From Caldilineaceae bacterium (GTDB taxonomy: Bacteria; Chloroflexota; Anaerolineae; Caldilineales; Caldilineaceae), in NCBI GenBank assembly GCA_020634815.1, contig JACKBA010000014.1, forward strand, positions 62,001 through 126,000: DNA of 64,000 nt, read 5' to 3'. Each line of letters opens with the position of its first letter. Position 1 is the stretch's first letter. Made by a program: the position numbers and the translations under genes. Shown piece after piece: positions 8,144-15,698 of this stretch. Below the pieces are notes generated by a model. It did no database searches, had not been told where the DNA came from, and worked only from the letters and a program-made list of their open reading frames with translations.

Positions 8144-9863
8144 CCGAGATTTCATAGGCTTGAATCGCGCCGTGCAGCGACGGGAAGAAGAACGCCTCGC
8201 CGATGCGCTCGGTCACACCCGTACGGTCGAGCATGGCGCGCAGAGGCTCGCCGGCACGGGCGATCGCAATCTGGATGTGGCGCTCGTCCATCTCGGCGTC
8301 GAACTCCATGAAGATGGCGGCGGCCGTAGCATCGACGTCGACGATGGGCTCGGCGTTGATCAGGAACCAGCGCACCGGATGCTCGGCAGAATCGATCAAG
8401 GCGCGTGCGCGGTCGAGGAAGTAGGGCGCATTGGCAAAAAAGAGCGGCGCGTCGAAGCGGTAGACGATCAGCCCCGGCAGCAATTCCACGTCGGTCGTGC
8501 GCGGGTCGATCTCGCGCTCGACGAAGAGATCCTGCGCGGCGTCGTGGCTCAGCACGGCGTCATGCGGCCGGCTCATGCGTGCGATCACACCCAGCAGCGA
8601 CAACACCACGGCCAGCAGGATCGTCTGCAACAGTCCAACCGTCAACACGCCGAAGGCCGCGAGCATGGCCAGCCAGAACTCGCTGCGCCGCACCCTATAG
8701 AGCCAGCGCAACTGCGCAAAGTCGATCAGCCCCCACACCGCCACGATCAGGATCGCCGCCAGCGTAACCAGCGGCAGATTGGTCAGCAGCCCCGTCAGGA
8801 AGAGTAGAAAGACGACGCACAGCAGCGCAGCGACCAGCCCTACGACCTGTGTGCGGCCGCCCATGCTGTCGGCAACGGCCGTACGCGCGCTGCTGCTCGA
8901 CACCGGGAAGCCGCCCAACAGGCTGCTGCCAATGTTTGCCGCGCCCAGCCCGATCAGTTCCTGGTCGGCGTCGACGCGATACTTGTTCTTGGCGGCAAAC
9001 GAGGTCGAGTTGACCAGCACGTCGGTAAACGCGATGAGGGCAATGCTGAGCGACGGTACCAGCAGCGCAAAGAAGTCGCCCGCGGAAAAGCGCGGGAGCG
9101 CGATCTGCGGCATGCCGGACGGAATCGACCCTACGACCGCCACGCCTCGTTCGTCCAGATTGAGCAGCGTTACCAGCGCAATGGTTGCCGCCATCAACAG
9201 CAGCGGGCCCGGCCAGCGCGGCCAGCGTCGCTTCCCGTAGAAGAGCAGGGCAATGCTGGCGGCGCCGATGACGAAGGTCAGCAACTGTGTCTCGCCCAGC
9301 CGCTGTACGACCTCGAGCACCTGGCTGAAAAAGAGATCGGCCTGCACCTTGATCCCGAAGAGCCGGCCCAACTGCCCGCCGATGACGGTGAGGGCAATAC
9401 CCGCCATGTAGCCGGTCAGGATCGGCTGCGAAATAAAGTTGGCGATAAAGCCGAAACGCAGGAAGCCCGCTGCCACGCAGATGGCACCGGCAAGGAGCGC
9501 AGTCGTCGCGGCCAGCGCGGCATAGCGCGCCATGTCGCCGGCTGCCAGCGGAGCAATGGCCGCCATCATCAACAGGGGCAGCGACGCGTCCGGTCCCAGG
9601 ATCGCCTGGCGCGAGCTGCCGAAGAGCGCGTAGCCCAGCATCGCGCCCACTGCCGCGTAGAGACCGGCCACCGGTGCCAGTCCCGCCAGTTCGCCATAGG
9701 CGAGCGCCGAGGGCACGAGCACGGCAAAGACAGTCACGCCGGCAAGCACGTCCGGGCGCAGCCATGCCGTCTGATAGGTGCGTACAATGGCAAGGAAAGG
9801 GAAGTAGCGGCGCCAGCCCGAAGTCAAAGCCTGGACACTCGCCGGACTACGCTGGTGTGTCAT
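8103..9863 (-). CDS. SulP family anion transporter with STAS domain
   Basis: 586 residues. The N-terminal two thirds contain about 11-14 hydrophobic segments with the SulP signature near PDVLAGVTVFAVLVPSALAY. The C-terminal cytoplasmic part (about 440-560) is a STAS domain, including the conserved INAEPIVDVDATAA stretch. The family moves sulfate and related anions (bicarbonate, molybdate in some members). It starts 15 bp after the MoaD-partner gene and is probably co-transcribed with it and moaD. That context hints at sulfate or molybdate as substrate, but sequence alone does not decide. The 3' end overlaps htrA. Confidence 0.93.
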   Translation of the reverse strand: MTHQRSPASVQALTSGWRRYFPFLAIVRTYQTAWLRPDVLAGVTVFAVLVPSALAYGELAGLAPVAGLYAAVGAMLGYALFGSSRQAILGPDASLPLLMMAAIAPLAAGDMARYAALAATTALLAGAICVAAGFLRFGFIANFISQPILTGYMAGIALTVIGGQLGRLFGIKVQADLFFSQVLEVVQRLGETQLLTFVIGAASIALLFYGKRRWPRWPGPLLLMAATIALVTLLNLDERGVAVVGSIPSGMPQIALPRFSAGDFFALLVPSLSIALIAFTDVLVNSTSFAAKNKYRVDADQELIGLGAANIGSSLLGGFPVSSSSARTAVADSMGGRTQVVGLVAALLCVVFLLFLTGLLTNLPLVTLAAILIVAVWGLIDFAQLRWLYRVRRSEFWLAMLAAFGVLTVGLLQTILLAVVLSLLGVIARMSRPHDAVLSHDAAQDLFVEREIDPRTTDVELLPGLIVYRFDAPLFFANAPYFLDRARALIDSAEHPVRWFLINAEPIVDVDATAAAIFMEFDAEMDERHIQIAIARAGEPLRAMLDRTGVTERIGEAFFFPSLHGAIQAYEISATAAPPVSTPPAP

Positions 9864-9878
9864 GAATCGAGGTCGCGG

Positions 9879-10139
9879 TCACCCTCCGCCGCGCAGGGTC
9901 TTCCAGTGAAGTCGCTCAAAGAGGGCGTCGAGGTCGGCTTGCTCGCCGGAGAAGACGGCCGTCGTGCCGCCGACGCTGAGCGAGCCAATCGAGCGGCGGA
10001 CTGCCTTGCGCAGTTCGGCGCGCCAGCCGCTGCCCATCATCACATCCTCGGTCACTTCCTGGCCGCCAAGTTGCGCCAGGTAATCCTTCATCAACCAGAG
10101 CGGGACGCCGTAGTAGTCGTGCTCGACCTGAACGCTCAT
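9879..10139 (-). CDS. Small MoaD-partner protein (DUF1952-like), ends in Gly-Gly-Gly
   Basis: 86 residues starting at the ATG at 10139, which overlaps the moaD stop codon (ATGA). It contains HDYYGVPLWLMKDYLAQLGG and SIGSLSVGGTTAVF and ends exactly in TLRGGG. It looks like the C-terminal domain of the Thermus-type MoaD-related protein (DUF1952), here encoded as a separate gene. That assignment is from memory of the family, not a search. The naked glycine C-terminus resembles that of ubiquitin-like sulfur carriers. Translational coupling to moaD supports a joint role. Confidence 0.7.
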   Translation of the reverse strand: MSVQVEHDYYGVPLWLMKDYLAQLGGQEVTEDVMMGSGWRAELRKAVRRSIGSLSVGGTTAVFSGEQADLDALFERLHWKTLRGGG

Positions 10140-10426
10140 TTGCGCCGGGCCTGGCCGCCACCCACGGGTGGGAAGATGCACACGTCGGCATTGTCGGGGA
10201 TGGGCATATCCAACCCACCCAGGTAGCGCACATCGCGGCCGTTCAAGAAGATATGGATATTCGAGCGCAGTTCGCCCTTGGCGTCGAATAATTCACGCTG
10301 CAAGCCCGGCCAGCGGACGAGCATCTCGTCGATCATCTGGCGGAAGGTATCGCCAGGACCGACAGCCAGGTCGGCCTCCTTGCCGCCCACAATCGGGCGC
10401 AGCGTGGCGTAGACACGTACATTCAT
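10136..10426 (-). CDS. moaD: MoaD/ThiS-family ubiquitin-like protein
   Basis: 96 residues with the beta-grasp pattern MNVRVYATLRPIVGG...RSNIHIFLNGRDVRYLGG...DNADVCIFPPVGGG. MoaD supplies sulfur for molybdopterin synthesis through a C-terminal thiocarboxylate on a Gly-Gly end. Here the GGG is followed by QARRK, so the C-terminus is not the free Gly-Gly form expected of an active sulfur carrier unless it is trimmed. First gene of a probable three-gene operon with the small partner protein and the SulP transporter. ThiS-like or other sulfur-carrier roles cannot be excluded. Confidence 0.85.
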   Translation of the reverse strand: MNVRVYATLRPIVGGKEADLAVGPGDTFRQMIDEMLVRWPGLQRELFDAKGELRSNIHIFLNGRDVRYLGGLDMPIPDNADVCIFPPVGGGQARRK

Positions 10427-10854
10427 GGTCGCACTTCCGATGTCAGGTTACGGGTAATGAGCCAATTTCCTGCGGCAGTGTACCACAGCGGGCCGCGTGC
10501 GACCAGTGATCCGGCTCACATGGATTGGAGATATCAGGTGGGGAAACGTCGTGGCGGGCGTCTCCTTGCTTCTTCGGAGAGCGCCCGCCACGTCACAGGT
10601 GTACTCAGGAGGTGCCGCCTGGGGACCGGCTTTCCGGTGCTCCCTGACTTCGTCGGCGCATGCCTTCCAGAGCGGTGAGAACAGAATACTCGCATTCGGG
10701 GTGCGAGGGCAACCAGCAAATGTCGTAAACCGCTACCCTTGGGTGTCAGGTTGTCGCGACTTTCACCGCCTCTGTCCGTATTGTTGGATGTAGGATGACG
10801 AGGAGATTGAACCGGCGCCACTGGCGCCGCCAAATAGGAATGGAGAAACGAGTC
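10427..10854. other. Divergent intergenic region with one imperfect hairpin
   Basis: No supported gene lies between moaD and pspC. An imperfect inverted repeat at 10550-10592 (CGTGGCGGGCG-TCTCC against its complement with one bulged base) is the only clear structure. Promoters for both flanking genes are expected here, but I could not pick a convincing -35/-10 pair. Confidence 0.5.
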
Positions 10855-11091
10855 ATGGGAAATTCAACCAATCAATTGCGCCGGCAGGACGGGGTCGTAG
10901 GCGGCGTTTGTGGCGGCCTGGGCGCCTTTTTCGATATCGACCCGCTGTGGTTCCGCCTGCTCTTCATCTTCCTGATGCTGCCCGGCGGGCTGCCCGGCGT
11001 ACTCATCTACCTGGTGCTGTGGGTGATCATCCCGCGCAAGAGCGTGAGTGTGCCGCCGGCTTCGGCAATCCAGCCACAGCAGCAGGGATAG
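10855..11091 (+). CDS. pspC: PspC-domain membrane protein
   Basis: 78 residues. The PspC signature LRRQDGVVGGVCGGLGAFFDIDP leads into one hydrophobic segment (LLFIFLMLPGG...LVLWVIIP). PspC proteins are small inner-membrane proteins linked to envelope stress in enterobacteria; stand-alone copies like this are common and usually uncharacterised. The ATG at 10855 has GGAG 9 nt upstream; an in-frame ATG at 10840 would add five residues. A strong bidirectional terminator follows. Confidence 0.88.
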   Translation: MGNSTNQLRRQDGVVGGVCGGLGAFFDIDPLWFRLLFIFLMLPGGLPGVLIYLVLWVIIPRKSVSVPPASAIQPQQQG

Positions 11092-11126
11092 GTATCGAAG
11101 CGTACGCCAGCGCTTCGCCAGACACA

Positions 11127-11174
11127 CCGCACAAAAAGGCACCGCCGCGATCGCGGCGGTGCCTTTTTGTGCGG
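11127..11174. terminator. Bidirectional terminator, 24-bp perfect palindrome
   Basis: A perfect 24-bp-arm palindrome centred on CGATCG with an A-tract on the left and TTTTT on the right. It separates pspC (rightward) from the flavin reductase (leftward) and should end transcription in both directions. Confidence 0.85.
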
Positions 11175-11196
11175 TGGCCTTGTGGTGGAAATGGCG

Positions 11197-11724
11197 TCAG
11201 CGGCTGCCGGCCGTTGCCTGGGCCGGCAATTGCACCGGGTGCTCCGCCAACAGGCGCCAGTTGCGCTTGAAATAGAGCAGTGGCTCGCTCTCGTTGCCGG
11301 CGCCGGCGGCCAGCACCTCGCCGACGAAAATGGTGTGGTCGCCGCCGTCGAACGAATGGCTGAGCTTGCAGTCGAGCCACGCCATGACGTCGGGCAGGAT
11401 GGGCGAACCGGTCGCCGCGGTGTGCGTTTCGATGCCGGCGAAGCGATCCTCCAATTCCGGGACCATGCCGGCAAAGCGCATGCCCCAGTCCAGATGGCGC
11501 GTGCCCAGGATATTGACCGCAAAGACGCCGCTCTGCGCGATTGCCTGGTTGGTGAAGAGCTTGCGCGACACGCAAATGAGAATCTGCGGCGGGTCGAGGC
11601 TGACGCTCGTCAGCGAACTGGCCGTGATGCCCACGGGCTGGCCATCCGCGTGCGTCGTCACCACCGTTACGCCCGATGCCCAGTTCGACAGGGCATTCTT
11701 GAATTCTTGTACGTCGATACTCAT
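11197..11724 (-). CDS. Flavin reductase-like, FMN-binding domain protein
   Basis: 175 residues of the flavin reductase-like split-barrel family: FKNALSNWASGVTVVTT at the N-terminus, GITASSLTSVSLDPPQILICV for FMN contact, and the late GGDHTIFVGEV motif. Members supply reduced flavin to monooxygenases or act as stand-alone oxidoreductases; no partner oxygenase lies nearby. The ATG at 11724 is chosen because GGGGAG lies 6 nt upstream; a TTG two codons earlier is possible. It is convergent with pspC. Confidence 0.9.
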   Translation of the reverse strand: MSIDVQEFKNALSNWASGVTVVTTHADGQPVGITASSLTSVSLDPPQILICVSRKLFTNQAIAQSGVFAVNILGTRHLDWGMRFAGMVPELEDRFAGIETHTAATGSPILPDVMAWLDCKLSHSFDGGDHTIFVGEVLAAGAGNESEPLLYFKRNWRLLAEHPVQLPAQATAGSR

Positions 11725-11967
11725 CGCCAACTCCCCACGTCAATAATGCACGGATAACACGTTAAGTGTAGCGCGCCCCACCGGCGGGTGATGTAATGTC
11801 TACTCCGCATGTACCCTGCCCCCGAAGGCGAGTCGCTGCACCTGGCATGTTGGCGCAACGCGATGCGCGCTTTGTTGACAGCAGCGCCACACCGATCAAA
11901 AATGGCGCTTGCGCTTGTGAATTATTGCACATGCCGAATATACCAGGAGACTATTGAACTGCTCACT

Positions 11968-12759
11968 ATGAACCGCACAGATTCGTTCGTACACATGCTG
12001 GGCACGGGCGTCGCAACGCTTGCGCTGGCCACGCTGCTCGCGGGTTGCGGCGCCACCCCAACCCCCGACGTTGCCGACGTCACGCCCATTCCCGTTTACA
12101 CGCCATGGTCAGCCGCGGCGGCGCCGGCCGAAGCGACGGCAACTGCCACGCCGCTGCCCGCCACACAAGAACCCACCGCCCTGCCGCCAACGGCCACGAC
12201 GGCGCCCACCGCGACGCAAGAGCCAAGTGCCACGCCGGAGGCGACCGCAACCTCGGAGGCAACTGCGACACCGGTGCCAACGGCGACGGCCAAGCCAACC
12301 GCAACAGAGTTGCCGGCTGCAACCGAGACGCAAGCTGCCCCGGAAGCGCCGGCCACTGAGCCGGCCGCGGCTGTGGAGACGCCCGCGGCGGAAGCTCCTG
12401 CCGAGACAGCGCCGGCCGACGCCATGCAGTTGCCGGCCGATTTTGCAGCCGCGTTGGAGGGTGCCGACGCCGCCAACGGCGAGCAACTCACCGTCTCCAA
12501 CGGCTGCATCGCCTGTCACTCGCTGGTCGAGGGCCAGACGCTGGTCGGCCCGTCCTGGTATGGCGTGGGCAGCCATGCTGAAAATCGCGTCCCGGGCGAA
12601 TCGGCGCCCTTCTATCTCTACCAGAGCATCATGGAGCCCAACGCGCACGTGGTTGAAGGATTCACGCCCGACCTCATGCCCAAGGTCTACGCCGACACGC
12701 TATCGACGGCGCAGATCGCCGATATCGTCGCCTACCTGTTGAGCCTGCAAGCGGAATAG
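11968..12759 (+). CDS. Monoheme cytochrome c lipoprotein with Thr/Pro/Ala linker
   Basis: 263 residues. The signal peptide ends in LLAGC (Cys27). Residues of about 30-150 are a low-complexity Ala/Thr/Pro/Glu linker. The C-terminal domain is a class I cytochrome c with CIACH (C180, C183, H184) and a downstream LMPKVY as the likely Met ligand. The architecture suggests a lipid-tethered shuttle with the heme domain held away from the membrane on a flexible linker, comparable to tethered cytochromes that feed terminal oxidases. The ATG at 11968 has no close Shine-Dalgarno; AGGAG lies 18 nt upstream. Confidence 0.9.
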   Translation: MNRTDSFVHMLGTGVATLALATLLAGCGATPTPDVADVTPIPVYTPWSAAAAPAEATATATPLPATQEPTALPPTATTAPTATQEPSATPEATATSEATATPVPTATAKPTATELPAATETQAAPEAPATEPAAAVETPAAEAPAETAPADAMQLPADFAAALEGADAANGEQLTVSNGCIACHSLVEGQTLVGPSWYGVGSHAENRVPGESAPFYLYQSIMEPNAHVVEGFTPDLMPKVYADTLSTAQIADIVAYLLSLQAE

Positions 12760-12865
12760 CACTTTGACCCGCAACCGGTTTGGATGATGGTTGCGCCTTT
12801 GCTAGAATCAAATCAACCATGCAATGTGGCGCAACAGCGCAAATCCAGAGGAGAACGAACACGCA

Positions 12866-13165
12866 ATGAAGGCGATGTTGTATCTTTCCGGCAAAGAGGA
12901 ACCCGTGGCGGTCTTCGACGAGGTGACGATCGTCACGATGAACGATAATCACAAGGTCAGCCCGGCGCGCATCAGCTACAAGTCGAAGCAACTCAGCAGC
13001 GGCAAAGCTATGGTCGAGTTGTATCGCCATGAAAAGATGCGCCTGCAACTGGAAGACGGCCAGGAAGCAGAGGTTTTGCTGACCCATTCCAGCCTCGACA
13101 TGGAAGGCAACGCGGTCGGCGTGCTGCGCGTGCTGGGCGACTTCAAGGAAGCCGCGCACGCCTGA
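12866..13165 (+). CDS. Conserved hypothetical small protein
   Basis: 99 residues, soluble, no signal peptide: a beta-rich sequence (PVAVFDEVTIVTMNDNHKVSPARISYKSKQ... MRLQLEDGQEAEVLLTHSSLDMEG). I do not recognise the family; the alternating hydrophobic pattern suggests a small beta-barrel. The start is placed at the ATG at 12866, with GAGGAG 12 nt upstream. A good rho-independent terminator follows, so it is probably transcribed alone. Confidence 0.7.
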   Translation: MKAMLYLSGKEEPVAVFDEVTIVTMNDNHKVSPARISYKSKQLSSGKAMVELYRHEKMRLQLEDGQEAEVLLTHSSLDMEGNAVGVLRVLGDFKEAAHA

Positions 13166-13223
13166 ACCCACCGTCGATTTTGCGGGAACCACACGCTGCG
13201 TGTGAACGTCTGAATGATTGGTA

Positions 13224-13255
13224 CGGCCAGCCTGTACGGGCTGGCCGCTTTTTTT
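13224..13255 (+). terminator. Rho-independent terminator
   Basis: CGGCCAGCC, a 6-nt loop, GGCTGGCCG and then a run of seven T. It follows the small hypothetical gene. Confidence 0.85.
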
Positions 13256-13285
13256 GTGAACGCAGCGAATCATGGAAGCGTGCGG

Positions 13286-13825
13286 ATGATCCAGTCACAG
13301 GCGCCGGCCCCACAAGAGAATGTACCACTGCCGCCGACTTCGGACGGGCGCGCGCGCCGCTCCTACTTCTGGCCGGGCTTCGCGCTGGGTTTTGCCCTGC
13401 TGGCGCTGGCCAGTTGCGGCGGTATCGCCATTGCGCTGGGGCTCAACCAACTCAGCCTGGCCGAGATTCAGGGCAACGGCGCCGTGTGGACGCCGCCCCC
13501 CTATACCCCGGCGCCCACCCCGCTGCCAGCCGCCGAAGCCGTCGACAGCCAGAGCGTGTCGGCCCGCTTTGCGCCGGAACAAGCCGTTCGTAACCTGACC
13601 AACAGCCGCGTCAACGTGCGCTCCACGCCGGGCTATCTCAGCAAGCCGGATGGTGACGTCATCGGCGTTCTGCCCCCGGCCGGCACAGCCATTATCCTGG
13701 GCGAGAGCCAACTGGCCGACAACCTCGTCTGGTGGCGCGTGCGCGCGGCCGTTGCCGACGGCCGCGCCATCGATGGCTGGGTTGCCGAAGCCACCGCGTC
13801 CGGCGTGCAGATTCTCGGCCAGTAG
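13286..13825 (+). CDS. Membrane-anchored SH3-like domain protein
   Basis: 179 residues: a cytoplasmic N-terminus, one transmembrane helix (about 28-55, FWPGFALGFALLALASCGGI), a Pro-rich spacer and a C-terminal bacterial SH3 domain (VRNLTNSRVNVRSTPGYL...DGWVAEATASGVQIL). Such domains bind cell-wall or peptide ligands outside the membrane. The ATG at 13286 is preferred because farther upstream start codons overlap the preceding terminator. No enzyme domain is present. Confidence 0.82.
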   Translation: MIQSQAPAPQENVPLPPTSDGRARRSYFWPGFALGFALLALASCGGIAIALGLNQLSLAEIQGNGAVWTPPPYTPAPTPLPAAEAVDSQSVSARFAPEQAVRNLTNSRVNVRSTPGYLSKPDGDVIGVLPPAGTAIILGESQLADNLVWWRVRAAVADGRAIDGWVAEATASGVQILGQ

Positions 13826-13996
13826 CGTCGCACCCTGGTGCGCCTGCATTCACGCCCCTTCTGGTAGAACTCAACGCGGTCTGTTCGTGAACGAGCGCGG
13901 GCTGCGGGCTCCCTGCGCGCGAAGTGGGATGCAGCGCGCAGTGGTATACTGACAGCACTAACTTCCTTGCTGTTCTACCAACCGCGAGGCTGGCCA

Positions 13997-14794
13997 ATGA
14001 CCATTGCAACCGATACCCGCACCGCAAGCCTCGCCATTCTGCGCGAGCGAATCAGTGCAGGCCGGATTGGCTGGGGTGCGCCGCTCGTCATGGTGGCAAT
14101 CCGCACGTTGCTCTTTCTTGCCTGGCAGGGTGGCGCCGCAGCGCTCTTTGCCATGACAGGCGTGCCGCATCCGCTGGCAGCGTCCGCTGCATGGTGGCCG
14201 GTGACGATCGTGGGCGCCAACCTGATGACGCTCGCCGTGCTGCTCCGCCTGCTGCACCGGGAGGGTGGCCGCTATCGGGAGATGATTCGCATCGATCGCC
14301 GGACGTCCGGCCGCGATCTGCTGGCCGTGCTGGGTGTGACGTTGTTCGCCGGCCTGGCCGCAACCATGCCTGGTACGCTCGTCTCCATGGCGCTGTGGGG
14401 CGATCCCATGACCGGGTCGGAGATGGTTTTTCGCCCCGTACCGCTGTGGGCCGCAGCGTTTGCCCTGGTCGCCTTCCCCGTCACCATTGCCCTGAGCGAG
14501 TTGCCGACCTATTTCGGCTACGCCATGCCGCGCCTGGCCCTGCTCTCCGGTCGCTGGTGGCTGGCCATCCTCATCACGGCCGGCGGTCTCGCCGTTCAGC
14601 ACTGCGCGCTCCCCTTCTTGCCGGACTGGCGCTTCTTGCTCTGGCGCGGGCTCATGTACCTGCCCTTTGCCCTGCTGCTGGCTGGTGTGCTGGCCTGGCG
14701 CCCGCGCCTGCTGCCCTATCTCATGGTCATCCACGGGCTGCTGGATTTCGCCGCCGCCTGGCTCTTCTTTTCGTTGTCCGCAGCGGCGCCATGA
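13997..14794 (+). CDS. Polytopic membrane protein, degenerate CPBP-like
   Basis: 265 residues with six to eight hydrophobic segments. SELPTYFGYAMPRL resembles motif 1 of CPBP intramembrane proteases (EExxxR), but the Glu pair and Arg are not intact. LPYLMVIHGLLDF near the end resembles the family's His-containing last helix. It may be a catalytically dead CPBP relative. The stop overlaps the next start (ATGA), so it is translationally coupled to the DUF1848 gene. Function unknown. Confidence 0.75.
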   Translation: MTIATDTRTASLAILRERISAGRIGWGAPLVMVAIRTLLFLAWQGGAAALFAMTGVPHPLAASAAWWPVTIVGANLMTLAVLLRLLHREGGRYREMIRIDRRTSGRDLLAVLGVTLFAGLAATMPGTLVSMALWGDPMTGSEMVFRPVPLWAAAFALVAFPVTIALSELPTYFGYAMPRLALLSGRWWLAILITAGGLAVQHCALPFLPDWRFLLWRGLMYLPFALLLAGVLAWRPRLLPYLMVIHGLLDFAAAWLFFSLSAAAP

Positions 14795-15681
14795 TCATCA
14801 GCGCCAGCCGCCGCACCGATATTCCTGCCTTCTATGCGCCCTGGCTCATGAATCGCCTTCGCGCCGGCTTCTGCACGGTGCCGAATCCATTCAACCGCAA
14901 CCAGGTCAGCCGTATTTCGCTGCTGCCGCAAGATGTGGACGTGATCGTCTTCTGGACGCGCAACGCGCGGCCGCTGCTGGCCCATCTCGCCGAGCTGGAC
15001 GATCGCGGCTACCGCTACTACTTCCAGTACACGATCCTCGACAACCCGCGGCTGGTCGACCAGAAGACGCCGCCGTTGGAGCAGGCGATTGCCACCTTCC
15101 AGGCATTGGCCGCGCACGTTGGCCCGCAGCGCGTCATCTGGCGCTACGATCCCATCGTGCTGAGCGAGCAGACAGACGCCGCCTTTCACCTCGATCGCTA
15201 CGCGTGGATCGCCGAGCAGTTGGCCGGCTGCACCACGCGTTCGGTCATCAGCGTACTCGACCGCTACAAAAAGGCGGAGGGGCGGTTGCGGGCTGTAGCC
15301 GAGCAAGGCCTTGCCATTGCCGGTGAAGCGGACGATACCTGGCCGGGGTTCGCAGCACTGATACAAGGCATGGTGCAGAGCGCCACCGCCAACGGCATGG
15401 AAATCGTGAGTTGCGCCGAGGAGATCGACCTGGCGCGCTATGGCGTGCGGCCGGGAAAATGCATCGACGACGACTATATCTTTGCCGCGTTTGGACTGCG
15501 CGTCGGCGGCACAAAAGACCCAAGCCAGCGCGCGGCCTGTGGCTGCATCGCCAGCCGCGACATCGGCATGTACGATAGCTGCCTCTTCGGCTGCCAGTAC
15601 TGCTACGCCACCTCCAGCTTCGACCGCGCCCGCGCCAACCACGCGGCGCACGATCCGCTGGCGACCTCATTGCTTTCATGA
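14791..15681 (+). CDS. DUF1848 family protein with C-terminal cysteine cluster
   Basis: 296 residues starting MIISASRRTDIPAFY, a signature of DUF1848. The middle holds VIVFWTRNARPLL and a YYFQYTIL segment. The C-terminus carries C250-x-C252 and C264-xxx-C268-xx-C271 (YDSCLFGCQYCYATSS), which looks like a radical-SAM-type CxxxCxxC cluster placed at the C-terminal end rather than the N-terminal end. The biochemical role of the family is not established. It is translationally coupled to the upstream membrane protein and lies 17 bp before the photolyase gene. Confidence 0.9.
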   Translation: MIISASRRTDIPAFYAPWLMNRLRAGFCTVPNPFNRNQVSRISLLPQDVDVIVFWTRNARPLLAHLAELDDRGYRYYFQYTILDNPRLVDQKTPPLEQAIATFQALAAHVGPQRVIWRYDPIVLSEQTDAAFHLDRYAWIAEQLAGCTTRSVISVLDRYKKAEGRLRAVAEQGLAIAGEADDTWPGFAALIQGMVQSATANGMEIVSCAEEIDLARYGVRPGKCIDDDYIFAAFGLRVGGTKDPSQRAACGCIASRDIGMYDSCLFGCQYCYATSSFDRARANHAAHDPLATSLLS

Positions 15682-15698
15682 TAGGGGAACCGTAGCGT

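Noticed and set aside
10550..10592. Possible molybdenum-cofactor riboswitch upstream of moaD
   Set aside because: Only one imperfect hairpin is visible and it lacks the multi-stem layout of that riboswitch class.
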